Shown: one piece after another, positions 55,201-62,819 of the stretch
Layout: each line of letters begins with the position of its first letter
Position numbering within the stretch: position 1 is the first letter of the stretch
Origin: Agromyces agglutinans
GTDB lineage: Bacteria; Actinomycetota; Actinomycetes; Actinomycetales; Microbacteriaceae
Direction: 5' to 3'
NCBI RefSeq assembly: GCF_009647605.1
Contig: NZ_WJIF01000011.1
Coordinates: 31,251-94,069 of the forward strand
DNA length: 62,819 nt
Translations under genes and position numbers: made by a program
Notes under the pieces: model-generated
Databases searched by the model: none
Seen by the model: the letters and a program-made list of their open reading frames with translations, nothing else
Told to the model about the DNA's origin: nothing

Positions 55201-55946
55201 TGTCGTACGGCCCGTCGCCCGTGCCGGCTCGCTTCCAGGCGGTCGTCGACGAGGCGAAGACCGCGTCGGCGCGCCGGTGGAACGCCGGCTTCGTCGCCAC
55301 GGGCGCCGTCGTGGTCGTCGTCGCGATCGCGGGCATCGCCGCCATGGTCGCCACGGGGTTCGGCTCGTGGTTCACGATCGCGCTCGTCGGCGTGTTCGGC
55401 GCGCTCGGCGTCGCCCTGACCGTCACGAGCGTGCTGCGAGGCCGCATCCTGCGCCTGCTCGCGGCCGACGGCGCGCCCGCGTGCACGGTCTCCGACGCCG
55501 GCGTCGCGCTCGCGGGCTCCCCCGCGATCGCCTGGACCGAGGTGGTGTTCATCGGTGTGCTGAACGACCGGCCGCGGACCTCCCGGTTGCGGTCGGTGCC
55601 GGTGTTCGGATGGTTCGGTTCCCTCGCGCTGAAGGCGGGCAACGGAACGATCCTGTGCGAGATCGCGGTCCGCGACGGCGAGGCGCTGCGCGCCGCCTTC
55701 ACCGACCGGGCGGCGGCCAAGCGCGTCGGCCTCTACGGCCGCTGGCCCGACGGTTCGCGCCACGGGCTGCTGCCGCTGCTGCTCGACTCGGTGCTCTCCG
55801 AGGAGTCGACGCAGGCGGTGGTGCAGGTGCTCTTCGCCGAGGCGCAGGCGCGCGGCATCCCGCATGCGCTGCACGAGTCGACGTTCGGCTTCCTGAAGTG
55901 GAAGGGGCCGATGCTCGACCCCGCCTGGCCGGGCGAGATCGCGTAG
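55200..55946 (+). CDS. Membrane protein of the type VII locus, two spans plus soluble domain
   Basis: A 248-residue protein. Hydrophobic spans at about 30-53 and 58-78, then a PH-like beta-rich region (SDAGVALAGSPAIAWTEVVF and a W-F-G-S motif) and a C-terminal helix region. Unknown function. Translationally coupled to the previous gene and convergent with the FHA gene. Confidence 0.78.
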   Translation: MSYGPSPVPARFQAVVDEAKTASARRWNAGFVATGAVVVVVAIAGIAAMVATGFGSWFTIALVGVFGALGVALTVTSVLRGRILRLLAADGAPACTVSDAGVALAGSPAIAWTEVVFIGVLNDRPRTSRLRSVPVFGWFGSLALKAGNGTILCEIAVRDGEALRAAFTDRAAAKRVGLYGRWPDGSRHGLLPLLLDSVLSEESTQAVVQVLFAEAQARGIPHALHESTFGFLKWKGPMLDPAWPGEIA

Positions 55947-56004
55947 CGCGCCCGCTCAGCGGGCCGCGCGCTCAGCGGCCCGCGCGCTCAGGGCCCGCGC
56001 GCTC
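55947..56004. repeat. Tandem GCGCGCTCAG-GGCC repeats forming a convergent terminator region
   Basis: The word GCGCGCTCAG or a close variant occurs four times between two convergent stops. GGGCCGC (55961-55967) and GCGGCCC (55975-55981) form a perfect stem. It may terminate both genes and looks like a small tandem expansion. Confidence 0.5.
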
Positions 56005-56623
56005 AGGCCGGACGGATCTGGAAGGCCAGGTCGCCGAGCCACACCGTGTCGCCGATGGCGGCCTCGACCCGTGTGCCGGCCGATTCCAGCGGCAGCATGC
56101 GCCCGCCGCGCTCGAGCCGGGCGCCGTTCGCGGAGCCCGCGTCGCCGATGAGGATCCGGCCGTCGGCCACGTCGAGGAAGAGGTGGACGCGCGACACGGA
56201 GCGCGTGTCATCCTGCACCTCGACCGATCGTGCGCCCATCGCGAGCGCCGTGTCGGCGGGCTTGCGGCCGATGACGGCGCTGCCCGACACGACGACCCGC
56301 TGACCCGTCGAGAACGCGAGTTCGACCCGCTCGACGGCGGGCGACGCGGCCGGCGCGGCGGCGGCGGGCGCCGAGGCATCCGATCGGGAACCCGGCTGCT
56401 GCCACGGCAGCGTGCGCGGCAGCGGCACCGGTGCGACCGGGCCGGCCGCCACGCCCGGCGTCGGGGTGGGCTGCGCCACCGGCGCCTCGCGGTGCGGCGC
56501 CGCGAACTGCGACGGCACCGGCGGGCGGGCGGGCTGCTGCGGGATGAGCTGACCGCACTCGACGCAGTACATGCTGTTCGGCTGCAGCGTCGCGTCGCAG
56601 TAGACGCAGCGGGCAGAAGCCAC
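56003..56623 (-). CDS. Zinc-ribbon and FHA-domain protein
   Basis: A 206-residue protein. The N-terminal zinc ribbon has two CxxC pairs (CVYC and CVEC, residues 6-23). A Pro/Ala-rich linker follows, then an FHA domain (residues 105-205) with the pThr-binding motifs GRKP, SRVH and GSANG. FHA proteins read Ser/Thr kinase signals and occur in type VII loci. GTG at 56623. Lies 62 bp after EccC in the same direction. Confidence 0.9.
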   Translation of the reverse strand: MASARCVYCDATLQPNSMYCVECGQLIPQQPARPPVPSQFAAPHREAPVAQPTPTPGVAAGPVAPVPLPRTLPWQQPGSRSDASAPAAAAPAASPAVERVELAFSTGQRVVVSGSAVIGRKPADTALAMGARSVEVQDDTRSVSRVHLFLDVADGRILIGDAGSANGARLERGGRMLPLESAGTRVEAAIGDTVWLGDLAFQIRPA

Positions 56624-56685
56624 GGAGTCGATCCCTTCCTCGGCGGGCGGAGCGCCCGGCTCAGTCTACGTGCGCGCCGGACGCG

Positions 56686-59600
56686 TCACTGGCGGATGTC
56701 GGGCACCCGCACGGGCAGCCAGCCGGACGGCGTCGTGAACACCGCCGAGCCGGGCGTGCCGCGCCCGAGCATGAACTTCGGGATCGGCGAGCCGATCGCC
56801 TGGGTGCCCATCACGGCGGACTCGGGGCGCAGCACGACGGCGCGACGCGCGCGCTTGGCCTCGACGATCGGGCCGCCGAAGAGCGTCGACAGCGACTCGG
56901 AGTCGGCGGCGACGATGAACGCGGCCCGGTGCTTCGCGCCGGTGAGCGCGTGCTCGATCGGTGCGTTCTTGTACTGCTCGGCGTCGTCGACCAGCACCGT
57001 GACGAACTCGCCGGCCTCGTCGAGCACGCGCTGCACGGTGGCCGGGTCGGTGTCGCCCGCGGAGATCACGGCCACGCCGTGCCCGGCCGCGACCTCGGTG
57101 AGCACCGACTCGCGCGGCGCGACCACGACGAGCGGGGTCTTGCGCCAGGCGAGCTGGTGCAGGATCGAGGCGAGCGTCGACGACCGGCCCGACTTGCGCG
57201 GCCCGGTGACGATGAGGCCGCCCTCGGCGGGCCAGTCGATCGTGTACTTCGACAGCAGGTCGCCGCCGACCGCCACGACGGGTCCGTCGGCCGGGCCCGA
57301 GTCGCCGAGCGGCAGGTCGTAGGCCGCGGTGAGCGCGAAGTGCCCGGGCAGCGGGTCGACCCGTACCGGTCGGGGCAGGTTCGCCAACTGCGGGTACTGG
57401 TCGAAGTGGTCGTGCACCTGCTCGACGATGCGGCGCAGCGCGGTCGTCTGCGCCTCGCCGCTCGTGTCGCGCACGAGCACCGCGAGCTGCGCCTCTGCCC
57501 CGCCCGCGCCGAAGAGCACGCGGCCCGGCGGCAGGTCGAGCGGGATGTCCTTGGCGAGGATGCCCGCGGTGCGGTAGTCGGAGAGGTCGCGAAGCGGCAG
57601 GACGTACTGCTCGTCGATGAACGACGAGATCTTGTCGCCCGAGATGCCCCGGTCGCCCGTGATGAGGACGCGCACGCCGACGGCCGGGCCCTCGCGCAGG
57701 ATGCGCATGACCTGGTCGCGGAACGTGACGAGCTGGTCGGCGTTCATGGTCGAGAGCATCCGCTCCCACCCGTCGATCACGACGATCGCGTAGGGGAGCC
57801 GGCTCGCCAGGTCGGCCTGGGCGCGCTGCTCGGAGATGTGCCCGACGCCCGCGGTCGAGAGCACCGATTGGCGGCGCCCCAGTTCCTCGAGCAGGCGCTG
57901 CACGAGCCGGGGCAGGCGGTCGGAGTCGAGCTGGGTCACGACCGCGCCGGTGTGCGGCGCATCGACGAGCGGCAGCAGCGCGCCGTTGCCGAAATCGATC
58001 ACGTACAGGTGCAGGTCGGCGGGCGTGAACTCCTGCACGAGCTGGCCGAGCATCGTGCGCAGCGCGGTCGTCCGGCCCGAGAGCGAGCCGCCGATGAAGA
58101 GCACGTGCGAGTCGGTCTCGATGTTCCAGGTGAGGCTGCGCTGCGACTGCTCGCCCGGAACGTCTTCCAAGCCGAGCACGATCGAGCGCTCGGGCACGTG
58201 CTGGTCCTGGAACTTCTCGAGCGGCAGCACCGCGGGCAGCGGCACGAGCCACGGCGACGGGTTCTTCGGGATGCCCAGCTGCTGCGTCGCCGCGGTGATC
58301 AGGTTCACGAGCGCGCGCAGGTCGGTGTCGTCGTGGTCGGTCACCTGCGCCTGCGACGACGTCGGCTTCGGGAACTTCGCCGGGAATCCGAGCAGGTCCC
58401 ACTGCAGCGGCGCCTTGCGCGGCAGCACCTTGACGCTGCGCTGCACGCCGGGGCGGATGCCAGCCACCCGCGCGGTCTGGAACGCCACGGGCGCCGACGA
58501 CGGGCCGGTGCGCACGTACCCGCGACCCGGGGTCGTCGGGCTGATCAGCGCCGCCTCCCCCGAGCCGAGGATGTCGGACGAGTCGGTGCGGTCCGTGACC
58601 CGCAGCGCGACGCGCAGGTTGATGTTCGACTGCATCTCGGGCGTCACGACGCCGGAGGGCCGCTGGGTGGCGAGCACGAGGTTGACGCCGAGCGACCGGC
58701 CCACGCGCGCGATGCGGACGAGGCCGTCGATGAACTCGGGCAGCTCGGTGCGCAGCTCGGCGAACTCGTCGATGACGATCATGAGCCGGGCGAGCCCGCG
58801 CCGGGCAGCGGTGTCGGCGTCGCGCGCCCACGCCGAGTCGACGTCCTTCGCGTTCATGTCGCGCAGCACCTTCTCGCGGCGCTTGAGCTCGGCGTCGAGC
58901 GAGGCGAGCGCGCGCTCGGTCTCGCGCGCGTCGAGGTTCGTGACCATGCCGACGGTGTGCGGCAGCCGCTCGCAGTCAGCGAACGCCGACCCGCCCTTGT
59001 AGTCGACGAGCACGAAGTTCAGGGCGTCGGGGCGGTTGGCGAGCGCGAGGCTGACGACCAGCGCCTGGAGGAACTCCGACTTGCCCGAACCCGTCGTTCC
59101 CGCGACGAGGGCGTGCGGGCCGTCGCGCGAGATGTCGACCGCGAATTCGCCCTCGCCCGTCGCGCCGACGACGACGAACGTGTTGCGGGGCTGGGTCTGC
59201 CAGCGGCGCACGAGCGGCTCGGGGTCGTCGAGGTCGATCTTCAGGAGGTCGGCGAACCGGACGCTCGAGGGCAGCATCGCGTCGTCACCCACCCCGCTGA
59301 CGTGCCGCAGCGAGCAGAGGCTGCGCGCCATGAGCTCGGCGCGCGGCACCGACAGGCCGTCGAGCAGCACGACCGGGTGGTACTCGGCGCCGGTCTCGAC
59401 GCGCGCGACGGCGGGGTCCGACGCGTCGATCGCGACGACGCTCTTGGCCTCTTCGGGCAGCCGGGCCCGCTCCGAGTCGAGCGCGACGACGTGGATGCCG
59501 TGCGCCGCGCCGTGCTCGAGCAGCTGCACCATGCCGGGCAGCATGCGCAGGCGCCGGGCGCCGTCGACGATCACGAGCACGCTGTTGGGCGGCTCGGCGC

Positions 59601-61017
59601 CGCGCTGGCCGGCGATGCGCATGCGCAGTTCGAGCATCTCGCTGAGCTCGCGCAACCGCTCGCGGCGGGAGTCGTCGGAGTTGCCGATCGACGCGGCCGC
59701 GTTCGCGGGCTGGGCGTGCGGGAGCCACTGCACCCAGCCCCACTCGGCCTCGGCCTCGTCGGGGCAGAGCACGACGAGCTCGGCGTCGCGCGGCGAGCGC
59801 AGCGTGGCCCAGCCGGCGACGATCGCCCGGGCGAGGTTGCGGGCGATGTCGGCGGGGCCGGCGATGCCGAGGGGGCCGGCGCGCAGGTCGGCCGCCACGG
59901 GCACGGGCGCGACGCCCACGCGACGGGTGCTGGTGCGGTCCTTGCCGCCGCCCTCGAAGCGCACGTCGAGGGCGACCTCGGTCACGCCGACGCGCACGGC
60001 GAGGGCGTCGGCGTCGCCGCGGCGTCGCTCCCAGAGGCGCGCGAGCGGCCGAGTGGCGATGTCGAACAGCACGACGGGGTCGGGCAGCCGGTACCAGGAC
60101 TCGATCCGCTGCAGCTTCGACAGCTCGCCGATGCGGGCCTCGGTGGCGCGCACCTCGTCGATCCACTGCTGCTCGGTCTTGACGCCCTTCTTCTTGGCCA
60201 GCTTGCGGTTGGTCAGGAACGAGCCGATCACCATGATCGGGCTCGCCGCGGCCATCAGCAGCATGATCGGGCGACCGAACACGATCGCCATCGTGACGCC
60301 GAGCACCACGGGGATGACGGCCGACAGCCACGGCATGGGCGACTGGTCGGGGTCCTCGGGCTTGTCGCCCGGCAGCGCGACGACGGGCTGCTCGGCAGCC
60401 GGCCGGATGCGGCTCGGACGGTTGAAGCCGCGCGCGCCGAGTGCATCGCGGGTGAGGTCGGCGTCGCTCGCGGGGGCGATGCCGAGGCGGAACAGGCTCG
60501 AGCCCGCCTGCACGAGGTCGGCGGGGACGATCTCGGCCGGCTCGGTGATCGCGACGCCGTTGATCCAGACGTCGGCGCCCGGCGCCGGCGCGACCGTCGC
60601 CGTGAGTCGCGTGGGGCGCCCGTCGGCGCCCGCGCCGGCCGGCGAGACGGTGACGGTCACGTGGTGCGCGAGCAGCGCCGGGTCGGCGATCGACAGCGAG
60701 ACGGATGCCCCGCTCCCGACGGCGATCGCCGCGCCTCGCGAGATCGGCAGGGAGTCACCGGCGAACGGCCCGCCCACGAGCTCGAGGCGGAGCGCCCCGG
60801 CGGGGGCGTCCGTGTGGGCGACCTGCGGGACCTGCCCGCCCGAGAGCACCGGGCTCTCGGCGAGCGGCGTCGCCGGCGACGGTTCGTGGTCGAGCAGCGT
60901 CTCGGGCACGCCCAGCGCCTCGGCGACCTCGCCGACGGTCGTGCCCTCGTCGACGTCGAGCATCCACGAGCCGGCGGCGGCGCCGGCTCGCTGGTCGAGC
61001 GTGAGTCGGAGGCTCAT
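56686..61017 (-). CDS. Type VII secretion FtsK/SpoIIIE ATPase (EccC/EssC type)
   Basis: A 1443-residue membrane ATPase that powers WXG100 export. The N-terminal 70 residues look ubiquitin-like (YukD-type) and about 80-200 FHA-like. Two adjacent spans lie near 230-280 (MPWLSAVIPVVLGVTMAIVF), followed by three P-loop FtsK domains. Domain 1 has an intact Walker A with K646 (GTTGSGKS) and Walker B LMIVIDEFAEL. Domains 2 and 3 have Arg in place of the Walker lysine (R982 in SLSGRTT, R1278 in RKSGRSS), probably substrate-binding rather than catalytic. An N-terminal FHA is typical of Firmicutes EssC. Confidence 0.93.
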   Translation of the reverse strand: MSLRLTLDQRAGAAAGSWMLDVDEGTTVGEVAEALGVPETLLDHEPSPATPLAESPVLSGGQVPQVAHTDAPAGALRLELVGGPFAGDSLPISRGAAIAVGSGASVSLSIADPALLAHHVTVTVSPAGAGADGRPTRLTATVAPAPGADVWINGVAITEPAEIVPADLVQAGSSLFRLGIAPASDADLTRDALGARGFNRPSRIRPAAEQPVVALPGDKPEDPDQSPMPWLSAVIPVVLGVTMAIVFGRPIMLLMAAASPIMVIGSFLTNRKLAKKKGVKTEQQWIDEVRATEARIGELSKLQRIESWYRLPDPVVLFDIATRPLARLWERRRGDADALAVRVGVTEVALDVRFEGGGKDRTSTRRVGVAPVPVAADLRAGPLGIAGPADIARNLARAIVAGWATLRSPRDAELVVLCPDEAEAEWGWVQWLPHAQPANAAASIGNSDDSRRERLRELSEMLELRMRIAGQRGAEPPNSVLVIVDGARRLRMLPGMVQLLEHGAAHGIHVVALDSERARLPEEAKSVVAIDASDPAVARVETGAEYHPVVLLDGLSVPRAELMARSLCSLRHVSGVGDDAMLPSSVRFADLLKIDLDDPEPLVRRWQTQPRNTFVVVGATGEGEFAVDISRDGPHALVAGTTGSGKSEFLQALVVSLALANRPDALNFVLVDYKGGSAFADCERLPHTVGMVTNLDARETERALASLDAELKRREKVLRDMNAKDVDSAWARDADTAARRGLARLMIVIDEFAELRTELPEFIDGLVRIARVGRSLGVNLVLATQRPSGVVTPEMQSNINLRVALRVTDRTDSSDILGSGEAALISPTTPGRGYVRTGPSSAPVAFQTARVAGIRPGVQRSVKVLPRKAPLQWDLLGFPAKFPKPTSSQAQVTDHDDTDLRALVNLITAATQQLGIPKNPSPWLVPLPAVLPLEKFQDQHVPERSIVLGLEDVPGEQSQRSLTWNIETDSHVLFIGGSLSGRTTALRTMLGQLVQEFTPADLHLYVIDFGNGALLPLVDAPHTGAVVTQLDSDRLPRLVQRLLEELGRRQSVLSTAGVGHISEQRAQADLASRLPYAIVVIDGWERMLSTMNADQLVTFRDQVMRILREGPAVGVRVLITGDRGISGDKISSFIDEQYVLPLRDLSDYRTAGILAKDIPLDLPPGRVLFGAGGAEAQLAVLVRDTSGEAQTTALRRIVEQVHDHFDQYPQLANLPRPVRVDPLPGHFALTAAYDLPLGDSGPADGPVVAVGGDLLSKYTIDWPAEGGLIVTGPRKSGRSSTLASILHQLAWRKTPLVVVAPRESVLTEVAAGHGVAVISAGDTDPATVQRVLDEAGEFVTVLVDDAEQYKNAPIEHALTGAKHRAAFIVAADSESLSTLFGGPIVEAKRARRAVVLRPESAVMGTQAIGSPIPKFMLGRGTPGSAVFTTPSGWLPVRVPDIRQ

Positions 61018-61042
61018 GGGTCCTGCCTTTCGGAGGGGGCCG

Positions 61043-62143
61043 TCATCGACCGGTCCGGTCGAGGGTGGCGATGAACGCGTCGAACGGTCCGCCGGTCGCG
61101 ACCTGCTCGGTCGGCGCCCGCGGGACGAAGAGGGTGGTCACGGGGTCGTCGTCGCCGTCGTCGTCGGCGTCGGACGGTGGATGCGGGGCGGCGGGCACCG
61201 GCCCCGAGCCGGGCAGTTCCGAGCCCGCCGGCACGAGCGTCACGGATCCCGCCGCCTGCTCACCGCCCGCCGCGACCTGGAAGCCGAACTGGTCGATCGA
61301 GCCCGGGCCCGCGTACCGGGCCGTGCCGTCGGCGCCGCAGGCCACCGCCCCGTGCAGCGTCGCACCGCACCCGACGAGCACGACGTCATCGCCGGCGATC
61401 GACGTCACGAGGGCGAGCAGGTCGATCTCGGCCGCGCCGGAGGCATCCAGTGCCGCGTAGACGTCGAGCGCGATGAGCGGAACGCCCGCGCGGTAGACGC
61501 CCACCGGCAGCTTGCCCGACGTCGCCGTGCCGAACTCGTCGACCACGCGGAAGCCCACCTCGGCTGCGCCGTCGAACGATGAGGCGGCGCGGAAGACGAG
61601 GTGCGTCGGCGTCGCCCACACCGAACCGGCCGCCGTCGGCTCGACGCCGACGGCGACGAGGCCGGCGCCGTCGCCGCATCGCGTGCAGCTCGCGCCCAGG
61701 TCGGAGAACGGCACGCGCAGCAGGCTTCCGGATGCCACGGGCCGAACGTTCGCGGACGGGGCGACCTCGGGCGCCGGGGGCGCGGCGAGGCTCACCCGGT
61801 AGCCGACCGTCATCGAGACGGTGCCGTCGGTCAGCACGACGGGCAGCACGGTCTCGCCCGCCTCGGGGTCGAAGTCGGGTGCCGCGAGTTCGATGCGCGT
61901 CTCGTCGCAGGCCGTCACCAGGGGCGACGCGGCACGCGGGCCGGCGCAGTCGGCGATGCGCCACGGCGGCGCCGGCTCGATCGTGGCGGGCTCCAGGTAG
62001 GGGATCTCGATCACGGCGGCGCTCGAGGAACCGGGCTCGGGCGCGGGCTGGTCGGCACCGGACGCTGGCGCGGCAGCGGCCAGCAGGAGCGCCGCGACGG
62101 GCACGACGGCGAGGAGCCACCTCGTCGGTGCGATGCGCCTCAC
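61043..62143 (-). CDS. Secreted protein of the type VII locus
   Basis: A 366-residue protein with a Sec signal peptide (RRIAPTRW, then a hydrophobic LLAVVPVAALLLAAAAPASGADQ). The mature part is beta-rich, with three immunoglobulin/cadherin-like repeats and cysteines (CTRC, CGADG). No C-terminal anchor is seen; the last 60 residues are Asp/Pro-rich then charged. GTG at 62143 with GGGAGGAG. Extracytoplasmic role, possibly linked to secretion. Upstream of, and in line with, EccC (25 bp). Confidence 0.8.
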   Translation of the reverse strand: MRRIAPTRWLLAVVPVAALLLAAAAPASGADQPAPEPGSSSAAVIEIPYLEPATIEPAPPWRIADCAGPRAASPLVTACDETRIELAAPDFDPEAGETVLPVVLTDGTVSMTVGYRVSLAAPPAPEVAPSANVRPVASGSLLRVPFSDLGASCTRCGDGAGLVAVGVEPTAAGSVWATPTHLVFRAASSFDGAAEVGFRVVDEFGTATSGKLPVGVYRAGVPLIALDVYAALDASGAAEIDLLALVTSIAGDDVVLVGCGATLHGAVACGADGTARYAGPGSIDQFGFQVAAGGEQAAGSVTLVPAGSELPGSGPVPAAPHPPSDADDDGDDDPVTTLFVPRAPTEQVATGGPFDAFIATLDRTGR

Positions 62144-62182
62144 CGTGCTCCTCCCGTGCGCCGGACCTCGTTCCGGGGCCGA

Positions 62183-62215
62183 TATAGCATGGTACGCGGT
62201 CGGTGCCGCCGACCG
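62183..62215. promoter_or_regulatory. Divergent promoter and inverted repeat between two T7-locus genes
   Basis: TATAGC (62183-62188) is a plus-strand -10-like element. CGGTCGG (62197-62203) and CCGACCG (62209-62215) are perfect 7-bp arms with a 5-nt loop, in the 5' leader of the rightward gene. It may be an operator. Confidence 0.35.
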
Positions 62216-62236
62216 TATCGACCAGGAGGGACGGCG

Positions 62237-62785
62237 ATGACCGATCGGCTCATGCCTCCCTCGGGTCACGCCGTCGTGGGCCACGCGCCCGGCCAGCCGA
62301 TGCTCGGCGAGCAGGCCGGGGCCCGGGCGCTCGGCAGCGGTTCGACCGTGCTGCCCGAGCTCGCCGCCGCACCCGAGCGTGAGCGCAGCTTCTGGCGGCA
62401 TCCGGCGTTCCTCGTGTCCTCGATCCTGACGGTGCTGGCCCTCGCCGCGGCCGCCACGTGGTGGATCCTCACGATCGTGAACGACGACTCCGTGCGCGTC
62501 GACGGCCTCACCGCGTCCGTCGAGGGCGGCAACCTGCATCTCGACTGGGGCGGCCCCGACGCCGAGTACGCGCTCTACGCCGTCGCCGCCGACGGCGAGG
62601 TCTCCGATCTCACCCAGCTCGTGCGCGGCACCGAGGCGTGGATCCCCGCCGCCGCCGGCGTCGCCGACGACTCGACCTGCTTCGTCGTGCGCCCGGCCGC
62701 CGAGACCGGCGAGGTGAGCCTCGACGCCGCCACCCTCGACGGCCAGCGCGGCGCGGGCGTCTGCGCGGCCGACGCGGACGCGTGA
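62237..62785 (+). CDS. Membrane-anchored protein at the right edge of the T7 locus
   Basis: A 182-residue protein. A cytosolic N-terminus of about 52 residues is followed by one hydrophobic span (about 57-78), then an extracytoplasmic beta-rich domain (VRVDGLTASVEGGNLHLDWG). Two cysteines are in the external part. ATG 62237 with AGGAGGG. Its stop overlaps the next start (TGATG). Unknown function. Confidence 0.78.
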   Translation: MTDRLMPPSGHAVVGHAPGQPMLGEQAGARALGSGSTVLPELAAAPERERSFWRHPAFLVSSILTVLALAAAATWWILTIVNDDSVRVDGLTASVEGGNLHLDWGGPDAEYALYAVAADGEVSDLTQLVRGTEAWIPAAAGVADDSTCFVVRPAAETGEVSLDAATLDGQRGAGVCAADADA

Positions 62786-62819
62786 TGCGCGTCGCCCGGC
62801 TCGCCCGGCCGGCCGCGCG
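62785..62819 (+). CDS. Start of a further gene, cut by the right edge
   Basis: An ATG overlaps the previous stop (TGATG). Eleven codons are readable (MRVARLARPAA), Arg/Ala-rich as at the start of a signal peptide. Probably another exported T7-locus protein. Confidence 0.4.
   Translation, partial: MRVARLARPAA

Overview
This window is a chromosomal segment of a very GC-rich actinobacterium, most likely a member of the Microbacteriaceae (Micrococcales, Agromyces-like). The evidence is the strong G/C third-position bias, many GTG starts, tightly overlapping genes (ATGA, GTGA, TGATG, TAATG), a Microbacteriaceae-style rplO with a long K/A/P N-terminal extension, and small-gene content typical of that family. 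The genus is an inference from memory of related genomes, not a search result.

Most of the window (about 0.2-44 kb) is one long, leftward-transcribed housekeeping block. Reading in the direction of transcription (right to left) it holds: rpsL-rpsG-fusA-tuf; the complete S10 operon (rpsJ-rplC-rplD-rplW-rplB-rpsS-rplV-rpsC-rplP-rpmC-rpsQ); the spc operon (rplN-rplX-rplE-rpsH-rplF-rplR-rpsE-rpmD-rplO-secY-adk-map, without rpsN); an inserted mannitol PTS island; infA-rpmJ-rpsM-rpsK-rpoA-rplQ-truA (without rpsD); rplM-rpsI-glmM; and glmS-acpS-alr-tsaE-tsaB-rimI-tsaD, which joins amino-sugar and cell-wall supply with t6A tRNA modification. Rightward genes interrupt it at coaA, an alpha/beta hydrolase controlled by a divergent TetR, an mtlR-like regulator and an OsmC protein. 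rpmJ is only 38 codons long.

The PTS island (16.5-24.2 kb) sits between map and infA, genes that are normally neighbours. It carries mannitol-1-phosphate dehydrogenase, mannitol EIIA and EIICB, the general PTS proteins EI and HPr, an orphan IIB and a divergent PRD-type activator.

The right third (about 45-62.8 kb) is accessory: a type VII (ESX/WXG100) secretion locus with a polymorphic toxin. It has three WXG100 proteins, an FtsK-type EccC/EssC ATPase with ubiquitin-like and FHA-like N-terminal regions, a zinc-ribbon-FHA protein, several membrane or secreted accessory proteins, and an 1801-residue effector. The effector has a WXG100-like, hydrophobic N-terminus, a 19-unit hexapeptide array and three candidate catalytic domains: papain-like with C909/H979/D994, an Ntox15-like HxxD nuclease with H1224/D1227, and papain-like with C1545/H1633/D1648. 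Immediately downstream, in the same direction, are five small genes: two paralogous YrhB-like proteins, an unknown, a GAD-like/DUF1851 (Tdi1-type) protein and another unknown. The simplest reading is a secreted multi-warhead effector followed by its set of immunity genes. This locus is the most promising new biology in the window.

No rRNA, tRNA, CRISPR array, insertion sequence or phage integrase was found.
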